Shown here one piece after another: positions 7,475 through 16,844 of a stretch of 64,000 bases of DNA. A program made the position numbers and the translations under genes. Origin of the DNA: Marinomonas rhizomae (lineage in GTDB: Bacteria > Pseudomonadota > Gammaproteobacteria > Pseudomonadales > Marinomonadaceae). Where the stretch lies: positions 3,038,001 through 3,102,000 of the forward strand of contig NZ_CP073343.1 of NCBI RefSeq assembly GCF_024397855.1. Reading direction: 5' to 3'. Positions within the stretch are counted from its first letter, which is position 1. Each line of letters begins with the position of its first letter. The notes under the pieces are model-generated. The model was not told the DNA's origin. It searched no databases and saw only the letters and a program-made list of their open reading frames with translations.

Positions 7475-9988
7475 TTAGCTTGGTAAAAATTCATTACTCC
7501 AGCCAGTTGCAGCAACGCCCTTTTCTAGCATCAAACATATATCGTCATCAGTGTAACCCAAGCTTCTCAAAACTTCGGTCGTTGAATGGCCAAATTTTTC
7601 TGCGGGTGTTACCGCTCTAATCTTGGCCTCTAACGGACGAATTGAGTATGGATCCACCTGAGTAATACAATGTCCACTAGGATGATTGGGGAAAATTGAG
7701 AAAGCATAACTTCCTCGATCAGTTCCCGCTTTCTGATCCGCCTGCCGGCTATTTTTCTCACGTAAAAGCTCAATAGACAAGGGTTCAGCACAAGCGATAT
7801 CAGCTAAAGAAAACGCGTTCAGCCAGTAGTCTGAGGACTCTTTCACGAGGTTTTCACGTAAAAATTGACTAATATCTTGGCTCTGTTGAATGCCGCCTAA
7901 GCCTTTAATAGCATCCAGTTTCGCCAACTCATCTTGGTGTGAATCTACAAATATCCAGCCATTAAGAGTTTGATAAAAATGTGATAAAGCGTGATTGCCC
8001 TTCGCCTCTCGACCAGACGCCTCGTTAAAAGGCCCACGCCCTTCATAATCAAAGGCAAACGGAAGCTGTGCAATATTGGTCACCGCAGACAATGATGTCC
8101 TCGCACGGCTCACTTTACCCGTTTTACGTTTTTGATATAGACCAACCACCATACCTAACGCACCAGCAAAACCACAATTCACATCGAGCGTACCCAAATG
8201 CGCATGTTCTTCAGGTGTTTCTGGCTTACCAAATCGGCTCATAATTCCACTATTTGCCTGAATAATATCGTCATAACCAATGTAATTTGTCTTACTACCT
8301 GCACGAGGCCCACCAAAACAGTCAAGGCGACAGAAGAGCACATCTGGGTTGATTGCACTCAAACTATCTTGATCCAAGCCCAACGGCCTCATTTGGCGAT
8401 CCGGAGCGTTAATAACCACCATATCCACGCTTTTGACTAAGCGTTCAAACACTTCACGGCCTTCTTTGGTCATGATATTAACCAACGCGCTTTGCTTACC
8501 GACACCCGTTTGAAACGTAAATAGAATACCTATCAGTGGATCGTACAGAGGCGTCACTGGGTCTAACTTAGTAATTTCAGCACCAAAGCGTGCCAAAAAT
8601 GCGGTAGAGTGAGGTCCAGCTATCACGTTGGTTAAATCTAAAATTTTCACCCCTTCCAACCAGCCTTTACCACTTGCTGGCTGAATGTCTTTTCCTGTTG
8701 GACGGGTGGTATTTTCTATTTTTGCAACATCTTGCAAACGTGCTAAGGCCTCTTCGAAGCTTACATTTTCTTGTGCATTTGGCTTCAGCATCGCTTCTGC
8801 TTCATTTTCGAACCAAACAATGGGTCCTGGCTGCTTCATCGTACCAAACTCTGTCCCTTCAACTTCAACGATTAATCCAGACTCCTTGCTATATTCACTG
8901 TTTACCCACTCTTGGGTTGTACGGTGAGGAGCTCCAGGTATTTGGCCTTCGCCAAAAATACCCCCCCACTCATCTGAGGTTTTTTGTAGGAAGGCTTTTT
9001 TCATCTTCTCTGAAATAATATCGGCCCATTTTTTCGGTAGCGGGTAAACACCGATAGAGGTTTCACCTTCCCACTCACTAATTGGAGCATGCAGGTCCTT
9101 CACATCTGGCAAGCCAGCCTCCACTAATTCGTCATAAATACCCAATACCTTCAATGCCCTTTTGGCATGATTTCGATGAGAAGGGCAAACACAATAAAAC
9201 AGGCGACCATCGGCACATAAATAGGTTCGATAAAATGGGTCTAAGTACTCTTGTAATTGTTCATAACTAAGATCCATTTTTATGCCATTGGACTTACGAT
9301 GTTCTATTTCTAATTCTCGCATGGTCTTATAACGCTCGGGCAGCTGCTCAACCAAATAAGAGTTATATGAAAGCCCTTCCATTAACGCAGCGGCAATAGG
9401 TACCTCAATATTATCCCCTCGACCTGTTTTTTCTCTTTCAAACAGCGCCAAAACAGCAGAGCTCGCAGCCAGAGAAATGGCATAAGATGAGCCCAATGGT
9501 AATGGTGAAAAGCTAGGGTTAAGTCCCATTAAAACTCGGTTAAAGCCCATATCAGTAAAAGAACCCGACGTCGCAGCAACTACTGCTTCCGTTGCCTTCC
9601 AGTCACGACGGAGTTCATCATTACTTGCAAAGCCAGGAATAGATAATGTAATTAATTCAGGGCGCGTCTCACGCAATTTTGCGAAATCAACCCCCAGCCT
9701 TTTCATCACACCGGGACGAAAACTTTCAATAACAATATCAACATTAGCGATTAACTCTAAGGCTTGGTCTAAACCTGACTGGCTCTTTAGATCTAAACGA
9801 AGAGAGGATTTATTACGGTTCAATACAGCGTTAGCAGGGTGCTGCCAACTAGGTCCATTTGGTGGATCTATATGTACGACCGTTGCACCTAAATCGGCCA
9901 ACACCATAGCCACAGCGGGACCCGCAATTTGCTGTCCAAAATCAGCAACGCGGACACCTACTAACGGTAGTTGATTCTGTTTATTCAT
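7475..9988 (-). CDS. dddD: DMSP CoA-transferase/lyase DddD
   Basis: 837 residues made of two class III (CaiB/BaiF) CoA-transferase domains in tandem: about residues 5-400 and 440-837. This double-length architecture is typical of DddD, which transfers CoA to dimethylsulfoniopropionate and releases dimethyl sulfide, giving 3-hydroxypropionyl-CoA. By my count an aspartate in LGTLDVNCGFAG falls at residue 602, the position reported as catalytic in Marinomonas DddD. The first domain starts with VGVRVADFGQQIAGPAVAMV and the second with GVKILDLTNVIAGPH. The divergent dddB and dddC and the nearby dddR strongly support the assignment. Cytoplasmic. Confidence 0.93.
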   Translation of the reverse strand: MNKQNQLPLVGVRVADFGQQIAGPAVAMVLADLGATVVHIDPPNGPSWQHPANAVLNRNKSSLRLDLKSQSGLDQALELIANVDIVIESFRPGVMKRLGVDFAKLRETRPELITLSIPGFASNDELRRDWKATEAVVAATSGSFTDMGFNRVLMGLNPSFSPLPLGSSYAISLAASSAVLALFEREKTGRGDNIEVPIAAALMEGLSYNSYLVEQLPERYKTMRELEIEHRKSNGIKMDLSYEQLQEYLDPFYRTYLCADGRLFYCVCPSHRNHAKRALKVLGIYDELVEAGLPDVKDLHAPISEWEGETSIGVYPLPKKWADIISEKMKKAFLQKTSDEWGGIFGEGQIPGAPHRTTQEWVNSEYSKESGLIVEVEGTEFGTMKQPGPIVWFENEAEAMLKPNAQENVSFEEALARLQDVAKIENTTRPTGKDIQPASGKGWLEGVKILDLTNVIAGPHSTAFLARFGAEITKLDPVTPLYDPLIGILFTFQTGVGKQSALVNIMTKEGREVFERLVKSVDMVVINAPDRQMRPLGLDQDSLSAINPDVLFCRLDCFGGPRAGSKTNYIGYDDIIQANSGIMSRFGKPETPEEHAHLGTLDVNCGFAGALGMVVGLYQKRKTGKVSRARTSLSAVTNIAQLPFAFDYEGRGPFNEASGREAKGNHALSHFYQTLNGWIFVDSHQDELAKLDAIKGLGGIQQSQDISQFLRENLVKESSDYWLNAFSLADIACAEPLSIELLREKNSRQADQKAGTDRGSYAFSIFPNHPSGHCITQVDPYSIRPLEAKIRAVTPAEKFGHSTTEVLRSLGYTDDDICLMLEKGVAATGWSNEFLPS

Positions 9989-10474
9989 ATTCGCTTCATC
10001 CTAATTCACCTGATCCACCCCCGTTTATAAAAACGGTTCATGTAGACCGGCGTTATTTATTTTTATACCGGAGTCCCGGCTGCCTTTAGGTTTAGACGAC
10101 ATAATTGTCAACTAAAAACATCATCCAATAGACGTCGAAAGCAGAATACTAGGAGTGAATTAAACAGCGAACCAGCAAAATAAAATTAGTCTGAGATATC
10201 ATTTTTTTTATATCTAAAAAATAAAATTGAGTCATAAATTTTTTGAGGGCTTAGGTAGATTTTTTATTGCTTCTCAGTTTCAAAAAGATTCATAACAATG
10301 TTTTTTCGAGTAAATGAGTATAAAAACACCTTAACAATAAAATAAAAATAAAAGTGAGAATGGCAATATGAATAATATAACGTCCCCTAGTCTCATCGGT
10401 TTAGATCACCAAACTAAAACGTTAATAAGTTTAGTGATTTCGAAAAGCTTTAGCGCGATGGCGAGGCCTACACG
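9989..10474. other. Intergenic region between dddD and decayed BCCT gene
   Basis: 486 bases, AT-rich, with the presumed dddD promoter. A 36-codon frame at 10368-10478, preceded by a weak ribosome site, is open but unrecognised and may be part of the decayed material next to it. Confidence 0.4.
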
Positions 10475-10631
10475 ATGAACAACAAAGCTTATGCTCTCCC
10501 TAAAATAAGGATCCCTCTGCGGCACCTAACCAATTTTAGCTGTCGGCTCAGTCCTGCTAGTGATCGCAATTGCATTATTCACAGCAATCGAACCAAGCCT
10601 TGCAAAAGCACTTTACAGTAAAACGGTTTAA
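10475..10631 (+). pseudogene. Remnant of a BCCT (dddT-like) transporter gene
   Basis: A start at 10475 (MNNKAYALPK) is followed, in another frame, by AVGSVLLVIAIALFTAIEPS and LAKALYSKTV before a TAA at 10629-10631. That segment resembles the first transmembrane helix of BCCT carriers. Intact BCCT proteins have 500-650 residues, so only the extreme N-terminus remains, with a frame change inside it. In described Marinomonas ddd clusters dddT precedes dddB, which is exactly this position. The family call rests on one helix and on context. Confidence 0.5.
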
Positions 10632-10663
10632 AAAAAACAAGCAGTTTCAAACTGTTTTAAACC
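10625..10663. promoter_or_regulatory. Nested palindrome upstream of dddB
   Basis: CAGTTTCAAACTG (10642-10654) is a perfect palindrome around a central C. It sits between outer arms GGTTTAAA (10625-10632) and TTTAAACC (10656-10663). It lies about 55-90 bases before the dddB start and could be a regulator site or an old terminator. Confidence 0.4.
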
Positions 10664-10715
10664 TAATAATGGACCCAATCAATTTTCTTAAAACACTTAT
10701 ATAGTAGGGAACCAT

Positions 10716-11876
10716 ATGTCTACTCAAATTATTCTTCCACGAATGCTACAAGTCGGCAAAGATGCCAGTCGTGCCACGCCATCGATTCTTGAGAGTCTAG
10801 GTTGCCGCCGCCCACTAATCATCACAGATAAAATGATGGTGCAGTTAGGCTATGCGGAAAAAATCCAAGCAGTTCTAGCAGAGCAAAACATGTCGGCTGA
10901 TATCTTTGATGACACCGTACCAGAACCCACTGTTGCATCAATTCAATCAGGCGTTAACAAAGTAAAAAAAGGTAATTACGACAGCATTATTGCCCTAGGT
11001 GGTGGAAGCCCAATCGACAGTGCTAAAGCCATCAGCATACTAGGTAAATTTGGTGGCGAAATGCGCGATTATAAATTTCCGCGGGTCATTACTGAATCAG
11101 GTTTACCTATTATAGCCATCCCAACAACGGCAGGAACAGGTTCAGAAGTCACTAAAGTAACCATCATTACCGACGAAACCACAGACGAAAAAATGCTCTG
11201 TATGGGCGTCGGTTTTATGCCTATAGCAGCTTTAGTCGATTACAATTTAACGCTATCTTTACCCGCACGTACAACAGCTGATACCGGAATAGATGCGTTA
11301 ACCCATGCAATGGAAGCGTATGTAAGTAAAAAAGCGAGCCTTTATAGTGACACGCAAGCACTAGAAGCTATGCGTCTTATTGCTCCGAATCTACGTCGTG
11401 TGTATCACGACGGTTCAGACGAAACAGCACGTGAAGCAATGATGTTAGGCTCTACCCTAGCGGGAGTGGCCTTCTCCAACGCTTCTGTTGCCTTAGTTCA
11501 TGGGATGAGTCGACCTATAGGTGCAGCTTTTCATGTGCCACATGGTTTATCCAACGCTATGTTGCTTCCAACTATCACCGAGTATTCTATTCCTGCTGCC
11601 ATCAAACGTTATGCCAATTGTGCTCGGGCAATGGGAGTAGCTTCTGAGCAGGATAGCGATAACAGTGCGAATATCAAACTGATTGAAGAATTAAAAGCCC
11701 TCAATAAAGAGTTGCAAGTACCAACACTGGAAGAGTTTGGTATTAACAAAGAACACTTCATGGGACTTTTAAACACAATGGCAGAGCAAGCATTAGCATC
11801 AGGCTCTCCAAATAACAACCCAAAAGTTCCCAGTGCATCAGAAGTTATTGAATTGTATAAAAAACTTTGGTTGTAA
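10716..11876 (+). CDS. dddB: Iron-containing alcohol dehydrogenase DddB
   Basis: 386 residues, standard for Fe-type (group III) alcohol dehydrogenases. Seen in order: the nucleotide loop GGGSPIDSAK, PTTAGTGSE, the metal ligands Asp and His in DTGIDALTHAMEAYVS, and two further histidines in HGMSRPIGAAFHVPHGLSNA. In DMSP catabolism DddB is proposed to oxidise the 3-hydroxypropionate-level intermediate to malonate semialdehyde. A TAGGGA ribosome site lies 6 bases before the ATG. dddC follows 69 bases later in the same direction, so the two are likely one transcript. Confidence 0.9.
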   Translation: MSTQIILPRMLQVGKDASRATPSILESLGCRRPLIITDKMMVQLGYAEKIQAVLAEQNMSADIFDDTVPEPTVASIQSGVNKVKKGNYDSIIALGGGSPIDSAKAISILGKFGGEMRDYKFPRVITESGLPIIAIPTTAGTGSEVTKVTIITDETTDEKMLCMGVGFMPIAALVDYNLTLSLPARTTADTGIDALTHAMEAYVSKKASLYSDTQALEAMRLIAPNLRRVYHDGSDETAREAMMLGSTLAGVAFSNASVALVHGMSRPIGAAFHVPHGLSNAMLLPTITEYSIPAAIKRYANCARAMGVASEQDSDNSANIKLIEELKALNKELQVPTLEEFGINKEHFMGLLNTMAEQALASGSPNNNPKVPSASEVIELYKKLWL

Positions 11877-11945
11877 AGATTTTAAATTAAATTTGAATGC
11901 ATATAGAAAACCAATATTTGGAACGTTAATTATAGGAAAATAATA

Positions 11946-13442
11946 ATGAACACAGTTGGGCAACTAATTAATGGTGAAATCGTTATCGAAGGAACTCGCC
12001 AACAGGAGATATACAACCCATCCACTGGAGAGGTAAGCAAACAAGTCGATTTGGCTTCTAAAAAGACAGTAGAAGAAGCGATCGCTATTGCGCAGGCAGC
12101 TTATCCAGCTTGGCGCAATACGCCAGCGATCAAACGCGCTCGAGTTATGTTCAACTTCAAAAATCTACTAGAAAAAAATGCCGATATCATTTGTAAAATG
12201 ATTGGTGAAGAGCACGGTAAAATCAGTCATGATGCTGCAGGTGAACTTCAACGCGGCATTGAAAACGTCGAGTATGCATGTGGTGCACCAGAACTTCTAA
12301 AAGGTGAACACAGTAAAAATGTCGGTCCGAATATCGACTCTTGGAGTGAATTCCAGCCTCTGGGCGTTGTCGCAGGTATCACCCCCTTTAACTTCCCTGC
12401 TATGGTGCCTTTGTGGATGTTCCCAATGGCCTTGGTATGTGGTAATTGCTTTATTCTTAAACCTTCTGAGCGTGACCCAAGCTCAACATTGTTTATAGCC
12501 CAACTACTAAAAGAAGCAGGACTTCCTGACGGTGTAATGAATGTTATTAACGGTGATAAAGAAGCCGTTGATACTCTATTGAATGATGACCGAATTAAGG
12601 CCGTTAGCTTTGTGGGTTCCACTCCAATTGCAGAATACATTTACACCACAGCGAACGCCAATGGTAAGCGTTGCCAAGCCCTAGGCGGAGCAAAAAACCA
12701 CGCAATAGTGATGCCTGATGCGGATATGGACAATGCAGTCAATCAATTAGTTGGCGCGGCATTTGGTTCCTCTGGCGAACGCTGCATGGCACTTTCTGTA
12801 GCAGTGACAGTTGGCGATGCCGCTGGAGACGCACTTGCCGAGAAGATGCAAGCCGCTATGCAAACGCTAAATGTGGGTCCTTACTCTGATGCGAGCAATG
12901 ACTTTGGTCCTGTTATCACCAAAACACATCAAGAAAAAGTTATTGGCTATATCAATAGCGCGGAACAACAAGGCTCAAAAATCGTTGTTGATGGACGTAA
13001 CGTTAAAATAAAAGGCTATGAAAATGGCTTCTATGTGGGTGCGACATTAATCGACAATGTTAGCCCTGAGATGATTAGTTACAAAGATGAGATTTTTGGC
13101 CCTGTCCTGCAAATCGTTCGAGTGAACACAATGCAAGAGGCCATGGATCTGATTGATGCTCACGAGTACGGTAACGGTACTTGTATCTTCACTCGTGATG
13201 GCGAAGCAGCGCGTTACTTCTCTGATAACATTCAAGTAGGCATGGTCGGCATTAACGTCCCATTGCCAGTTCCTGTCGCTTATCACAGCTTTGGCGGTTG
13301 GAAACGTTCACTCTTTGGTGACCTTCATGCTTATGGTCCTGATGCCGTTCGTTTTTACACCAAACGCAAAACTGTCACTCAACGCTGGCCTTCTGCTGGC
13401 GTCCGCGAAGGTATTGAGTTTTCTATGCCAACAATGAAATAA
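11946..13442 (+). CDS. dddC: CoA-acylating methylmalonate/malonate-semialdehyde dehydrogenase DddC
   Basis: 498 residues, the usual length for MmsA/IolA enzymes. The catalytic cysteine lies in FGSSGERCMALSVAV. The general-base glutamate of ordinary aldehyde dehydrogenases is absent: the equivalent stretch is CQALGGAKNHAIVMPDAD, which is diagnostic for the CoA-acylating MMSDH branch. GITPFNFPAMVPLWM is also typical. In the DMSP pathway it would convert malonate semialdehyde to acetyl-CoA and CO2. It lies downstream of dddB and ends at a strong terminator. A general role in valine or inositol breakdown is possible in other settings, but the context favours DddC. Confidence 0.9.
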   Translation: MNTVGQLINGEIVIEGTRQQEIYNPSTGEVSKQVDLASKKTVEEAIAIAQAAYPAWRNTPAIKRARVMFNFKNLLEKNADIICKMIGEEHGKISHDAAGELQRGIENVEYACGAPELLKGEHSKNVGPNIDSWSEFQPLGVVAGITPFNFPAMVPLWMFPMALVCGNCFILKPSERDPSSTLFIAQLLKEAGLPDGVMNVINGDKEAVDTLLNDDRIKAVSFVGSTPIAEYIYTTANANGKRCQALGGAKNHAIVMPDADMDNAVNQLVGAAFGSSGERCMALSVAVTVGDAAGDALAEKMQAAMQTLNVGPYSDASNDFGPVITKTHQEKVIGYINSAEQQGSKIVVDGRNVKIKGYENGFYVGATLIDNVSPEMISYKDEIFGPVLQIVRVNTMQEAMDLIDAHEYGNGTCIFTRDGEAARYFSDNIQVGMVGINVPLPVPVAYHSFGGWKRSLFGDLHAYGPDAVRFYTKRKTVTQRWPSAGVREGIEFSMPTMK

Positions 13443-13456
13443 CTATTAAATTTACC

Positions 13457-13491
13457 AAAGGGAAGATAACGCGAGTTATCTTCCCTTTTTT
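13457..13491 (+). terminator. Rho-independent terminator after dddC
   Basis: GGGAAGATAAC and GTTATCTTCCC pair around a GCGA loop and are followed by six T. It closes the dddB-dddC transcript. Confidence 0.9.
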
Positions 13492-13637
13492 AGTTATAGC
13501 ATTAAAAAAATAATTATTTTGATACCAAATAAAGATAAAATTGCACTACCAGAAAAATTATTAACTCAGGGCAATATTTCAAATATTTGGAGACATGATT
13601 TATAGCCGACGTAGGAACTTATGTTGAGATAACAAGC

Positions 13638-14549
13638 ATGAAAAAAAGATTACCACCGCTCAATTGGCTTCGTTCCTTTGAAGCTTCAGCCCGTCACTTA
13701 AATTTCACCCAAGCTGCGAATGAACTAAACCTCACTCAAGCGGCTATTAGCCAACAAGTAAAAAGCCTAGAGTCTCAGTTAGGCACCTTACTCTTTAAAC
13801 GCTTACCAAGAGGTTTAGCACTAACAGATGCAGGGTTAGCCTATGTGCCGGCCATTCATGAATCCATTAATCGCTTAACCGCTGTGACAGATGAGTTATT
13901 TGGTCAGGGACAAAGCAAACAGGTAACTATCAGAGTCAGCTTGGTCTTTTTTACCACCTGGCTTGCCCCAAAATTGCCGTTTTTTTATGAAAAACATCCA
14001 GACATTCGTATACGCTTTACCAGCAACATTTGGCAAGAAGGAACAGAAAAAGAGCGAGAGAAAGAACGAGAAACCGACTTAAATATTCGCTATGGTAGAG
14101 GTATTTGGTCTGATGTAAAAGCAGAAAGGCTCACTTGGGATGAACTATTTCCTGTATGCAGCCCCGATCTAATAAGAGATCATTCACTACCATTACAAAC
14201 AGACATATTGTCAGAACACAGACTATTGCATGTATTAGGTTATGAAGAGGGCTGGGGTTATTGGCTAAATCAAACCAATATGGATTATTCTGACAATGGC
14301 TTAGGCATCCAATTTGACACTCTAATTTCCGCGCTAGAAATGGCTAAACTTGGACAAGGCTTTGCAATAGGTCGAACGTCCCTGGTAGCAGAAATGTTGA
14401 AGGAAGGTAGCCTTATCGCGCCTTTCGAACAAAAATTAGAAACATCGGAAGCGTTTTTCTTAACTCATACTGCCCAAAAATTCCTGCACCCAAATGCCGA
14501 AACATTTAAACAATGGGTACTGGAAACTGCGCAAAAACAGCGCAATTAA
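13638..14549 (+). CDS. dddR: LysR-family regulator, probable DddR
   Basis: 303 residues. The N-terminal helix-turn-helix (NFTQAANELNLTQAAISQQV, about residues 20-45) is of the GcvA type; the rest is a periplasmic-binding-like effector domain. In studied Marinomonas, a LysR regulator next to dddB and dddC activates dddD in response to DMSP; position here suggests the same role. It is transcribed after the dddC terminator from its own promoter. Family is certain; the specific role is inferred from the neighbours. Confidence 0.8.
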   Translation: MKKRLPPLNWLRSFEASARHLNFTQAANELNLTQAAISQQVKSLESQLGTLLFKRLPRGLALTDAGLAYVPAIHESINRLTAVTDELFGQGQSKQVTIRVSLVFFTTWLAPKLPFFYEKHPDIRIRFTSNIWQEGTEKEREKERETDLNIRYGRGIWSDVKAERLTWDELFPVCSPDLIRDHSLPLQTDILSEHRLLHVLGYEEGWGYWLNQTNMDYSDNGLGIQFDTLISALEMAKLGQGFAIGRTSLVAEMLKEGSLIAPFEQKLETSEAFFLTHTAQKFLHPNAETFKQWVLETAQKQRN

Positions 14550-14694
14550 TACAAGTGATCCTCCCTCTCGACTGAGTAAAACATAACCTGAAGTCAATAG
14601 TAAAAAAACTTTCAGAATACCAAGAACGGTAAGGTTCGAGAGTACACTGAAAGCTTTTACTTACTGAAAACATCTATTTACTGAAAACTGCGTT

Positions 14695-16323
14695 TTACTT
14701 ATTTCGCTCACCTCTGAGAGCTATGACAATGCAGTAGCACATCAGTAGCATTAAAATAGAGAACGGAATAGCTGTTGCTGTTACCCCCGCTTGAAGCGCA
14801 GATAAGCCACCACCGATTAATAATACGATAGCAATTAAGCCTTCAACTACAGCCCAAAATATACGCTGTGGGCGCGGTGCATCAACTTTACCACCAGCCG
14901 TAATAGTATCGATAACCAGTGAGCCAGAATCTGAGGAGGTTACAAAGAACACCAATGCCAAAATGATACCAACAATTGATGTAAAACCCGATAGTGGCAA
15001 CTCATTTAGCATACCGAAAAGTGATAGTTCAGGCCGATAGCTGTCTATCACATATTCCTTGACCAAGCTGTTGTTTGGGTCAGCATATAACTGATCCAGT
15101 GCAATACCACCAAACACCCCCATCCAGATAAAAATGAACAGACTTGGAACGATAAGTACACAAATCACAAATTCTCGAACAGTACGACCACGTGAGACGC
15201 GCGCAATGAACATGCCGACAAATGGCGCCCAACTAATCCACCAAGCCCAGTAGAATACAGTCCATCCTTGGCGATAAGCGTCATCATCACGGCCAAATGG
15301 AGCAGATAATGGAATAAATTCCGTAACGTATTTAGTTAACCCCGTCCAGAAGCCGTTTAAACCTACCAAAGTTGGGCCAGCAAACAATACAAATAGGAAG
15401 AAAAGTACAGCCATGACCATATTTATTTCAGAAAGCTTTTTCACCCCTCCCTCTAGTCCACGCCATACTGACACTAATGCAACGGCCGTCACTAATGTGA
15501 TTACAATCACTTGAGTTGTTGTATTGACTTCCATACCAAATATGAAATTCATTCCAGCATTTGCCTGTTTTGCACCAAGTCCTAGTGACGTAGCCAAGCC
15601 AAAGAGAGTAGAAAACACGGCCAGTACATCAATCATGTCGCCCGTCCATCCCCAAACGCGATCACCAAATATTGGAAAGAAAACTGAACGAATTGAAAAT
15701 GGTAAACCTTTGTTATAGGTAAATATACCTAGACCTAGAGCCATGATAACGTAAACTGCCCAACCATGAATCCCCCAGTGAAGGAAGGTTCCGGCAAGCC
15801 CCATAGCGGTCGCTTCTTCTACTGCGCTTGGTATAAGTTCTCCATTGGCGGCAAAAGGAGATGTGATACCTAAAGGTAAAGATACGTTACCGTGATATAC
15901 AGGCTCTAACACACTGAAGAATAACAGCCCGATTCCTATACCTGCAGTAAATAGTAAAGCAAACCAAGATAAGTAGCTGTGATCTGGTTTGGCATTTTCC
16001 CCTCCTAGACGGACTGAACCGTAGGGGGAAATAGCAAGAAATACACAAAACAATATGAAAAAATCAACAAGACCTAAGAAATACCAATCCAGTGTTTTGG
16101 TTGAGAAAGACACTATGGATTGAAAGATGTTACCTGCTTCCGCTGGAAAAGCCAGAGTAAGTAAAATGAAAATGATGGATGTAAGAGAGGATATTATGAA
16201 TACTCGGTTGTGGATATCAAAGCCTAATGGTCCAAATGTACCTACAATATTGTCTTGCCCGACAACATAAGCTGTTTGCATATCACCTTTATTATTGGTG
16301 GGGTTAGATTTTTTATCGGTCAT
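14695..16323 (-). CDS. BCCT-family transporter, probable DMSP/betaine carrier
   Basis: About 542 residues from ATG 16323; a GTG at 16338 is in frame, but AAGGGG is placed better for the ATG. About twelve hydrophobic helices are visible. The BCCT signature region GWTVFYWAWWISWAPFVGMF is followed by IARVSRGRTVREF, and a glycine-rich stretch FTAGIGIGLLFFSVLEP precedes it. BCCT proteins import quaternary ammonium or sulfonium compounds with Na+ or H+. Placed next to dddR and convergent with it, this gene probably supplies DMSP and may replace the decayed copy at 10475. A role in glycine betaine or choline uptake cannot be excluded. Confidence 0.88.
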   Translation of the reverse strand: MTDKKSNPTNNKGDMQTAYVVGQDNIVGTFGPLGFDIHNRVFIISSLTSIIFILLTLAFPAEAGNIFQSIVSFSTKTLDWYFLGLVDFFILFCVFLAISPYGSVRLGGENAKPDHSYLSWFALLFTAGIGIGLLFFSVLEPVYHGNVSLPLGITSPFAANGELIPSAVEEATAMGLAGTFLHWGIHGWAVYVIMALGLGIFTYNKGLPFSIRSVFFPIFGDRVWGWTGDMIDVLAVFSTLFGLATSLGLGAKQANAGMNFIFGMEVNTTTQVIVITLVTAVALVSVWRGLEGGVKKLSEINMVMAVLFFLFVLFAGPTLVGLNGFWTGLTKYVTEFIPLSAPFGRDDDAYRQGWTVFYWAWWISWAPFVGMFIARVSRGRTVREFVICVLIVPSLFIFIWMGVFGGIALDQLYADPNNSLVKEYVIDSYRPELSLFGMLNELPLSGFTSIVGIILALVFFVTSSDSGSLVIDTITAGGKVDAPRPQRIFWAVVEGLIAIVLLIGGGLSALQAGVTATAIPFSILMLLMCYCIVIALRGERNK

Positions 16324-16844
16324 ATCCCGCCCCTTCACATTGCAATTTACATTTTAGGTAAAACGTTTTTCGTGTCATATGTGATCCTTATTTAAACCTG
16401 TTGATTTAATTTTTTATTTTATTTATTGAGTTATTATATCCTTTTCATCTCTCTAAAATTATCTTTCCACTTTTTCGTATCTATACCCAAAATATTGACA
16501 AAACTAATTAATAAGTTAGTTGTTTATTATTAACGTTATAACTAGATTCATCTGTTATTTGAAATACGTTAATCGATAATGAGCAACATTTAGAAGCTTG
16601 TAAACTAGGTATAAACTAATGGATAACATAAGGTTTTCTTATGCAAAGGAATTTCCCCTAGATTGTTGTTGGTTTTTTGGCTTTAACAAAATCCAGACTC
16701 CGTTCAGGGCCAAACTAATCATTCTCCAATACATGGCACAAATATTGGCGCCTTACGCAACATCATTGGCGCGATTTGCAACTAATTCACTCATAATTTC
16801 TCTTACAATTGATCGACATTAATGACAGCGATATAGGCATCAAC
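16324..16844. other. Divergent intergenic region between BCCT gene and SDR gene
   Basis: 521 bases, very AT-rich. It holds a small inverted repeat AACTAA-N8-TTAGTT at 16502-16521 and a TTGACA hexamer at 16496, without a convincing partner box. A 67-codon open frame at 16619-16822 has no coding support. Presumably it contains both promoters. Confidence 0.45.

Noticed and set aside
10368-10478. 36-codon open frame upstream of the BCCT relic
   Set aside because: Too short and unrecognised; kept only as part of the intergenic description.
14609-14655. Possible terminator between dddR and BCCT gene (CTTTCAG / CTGAAAG)
   Set aside because: Seven-bp stem with a long loop; not distinguishable from chance.
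16619-16822. 67-codon forward open frame upstream of the SDR gene
   Set aside because: Composition looks non-coding, it overlaps the SDR start region, and there is no ribosome site.
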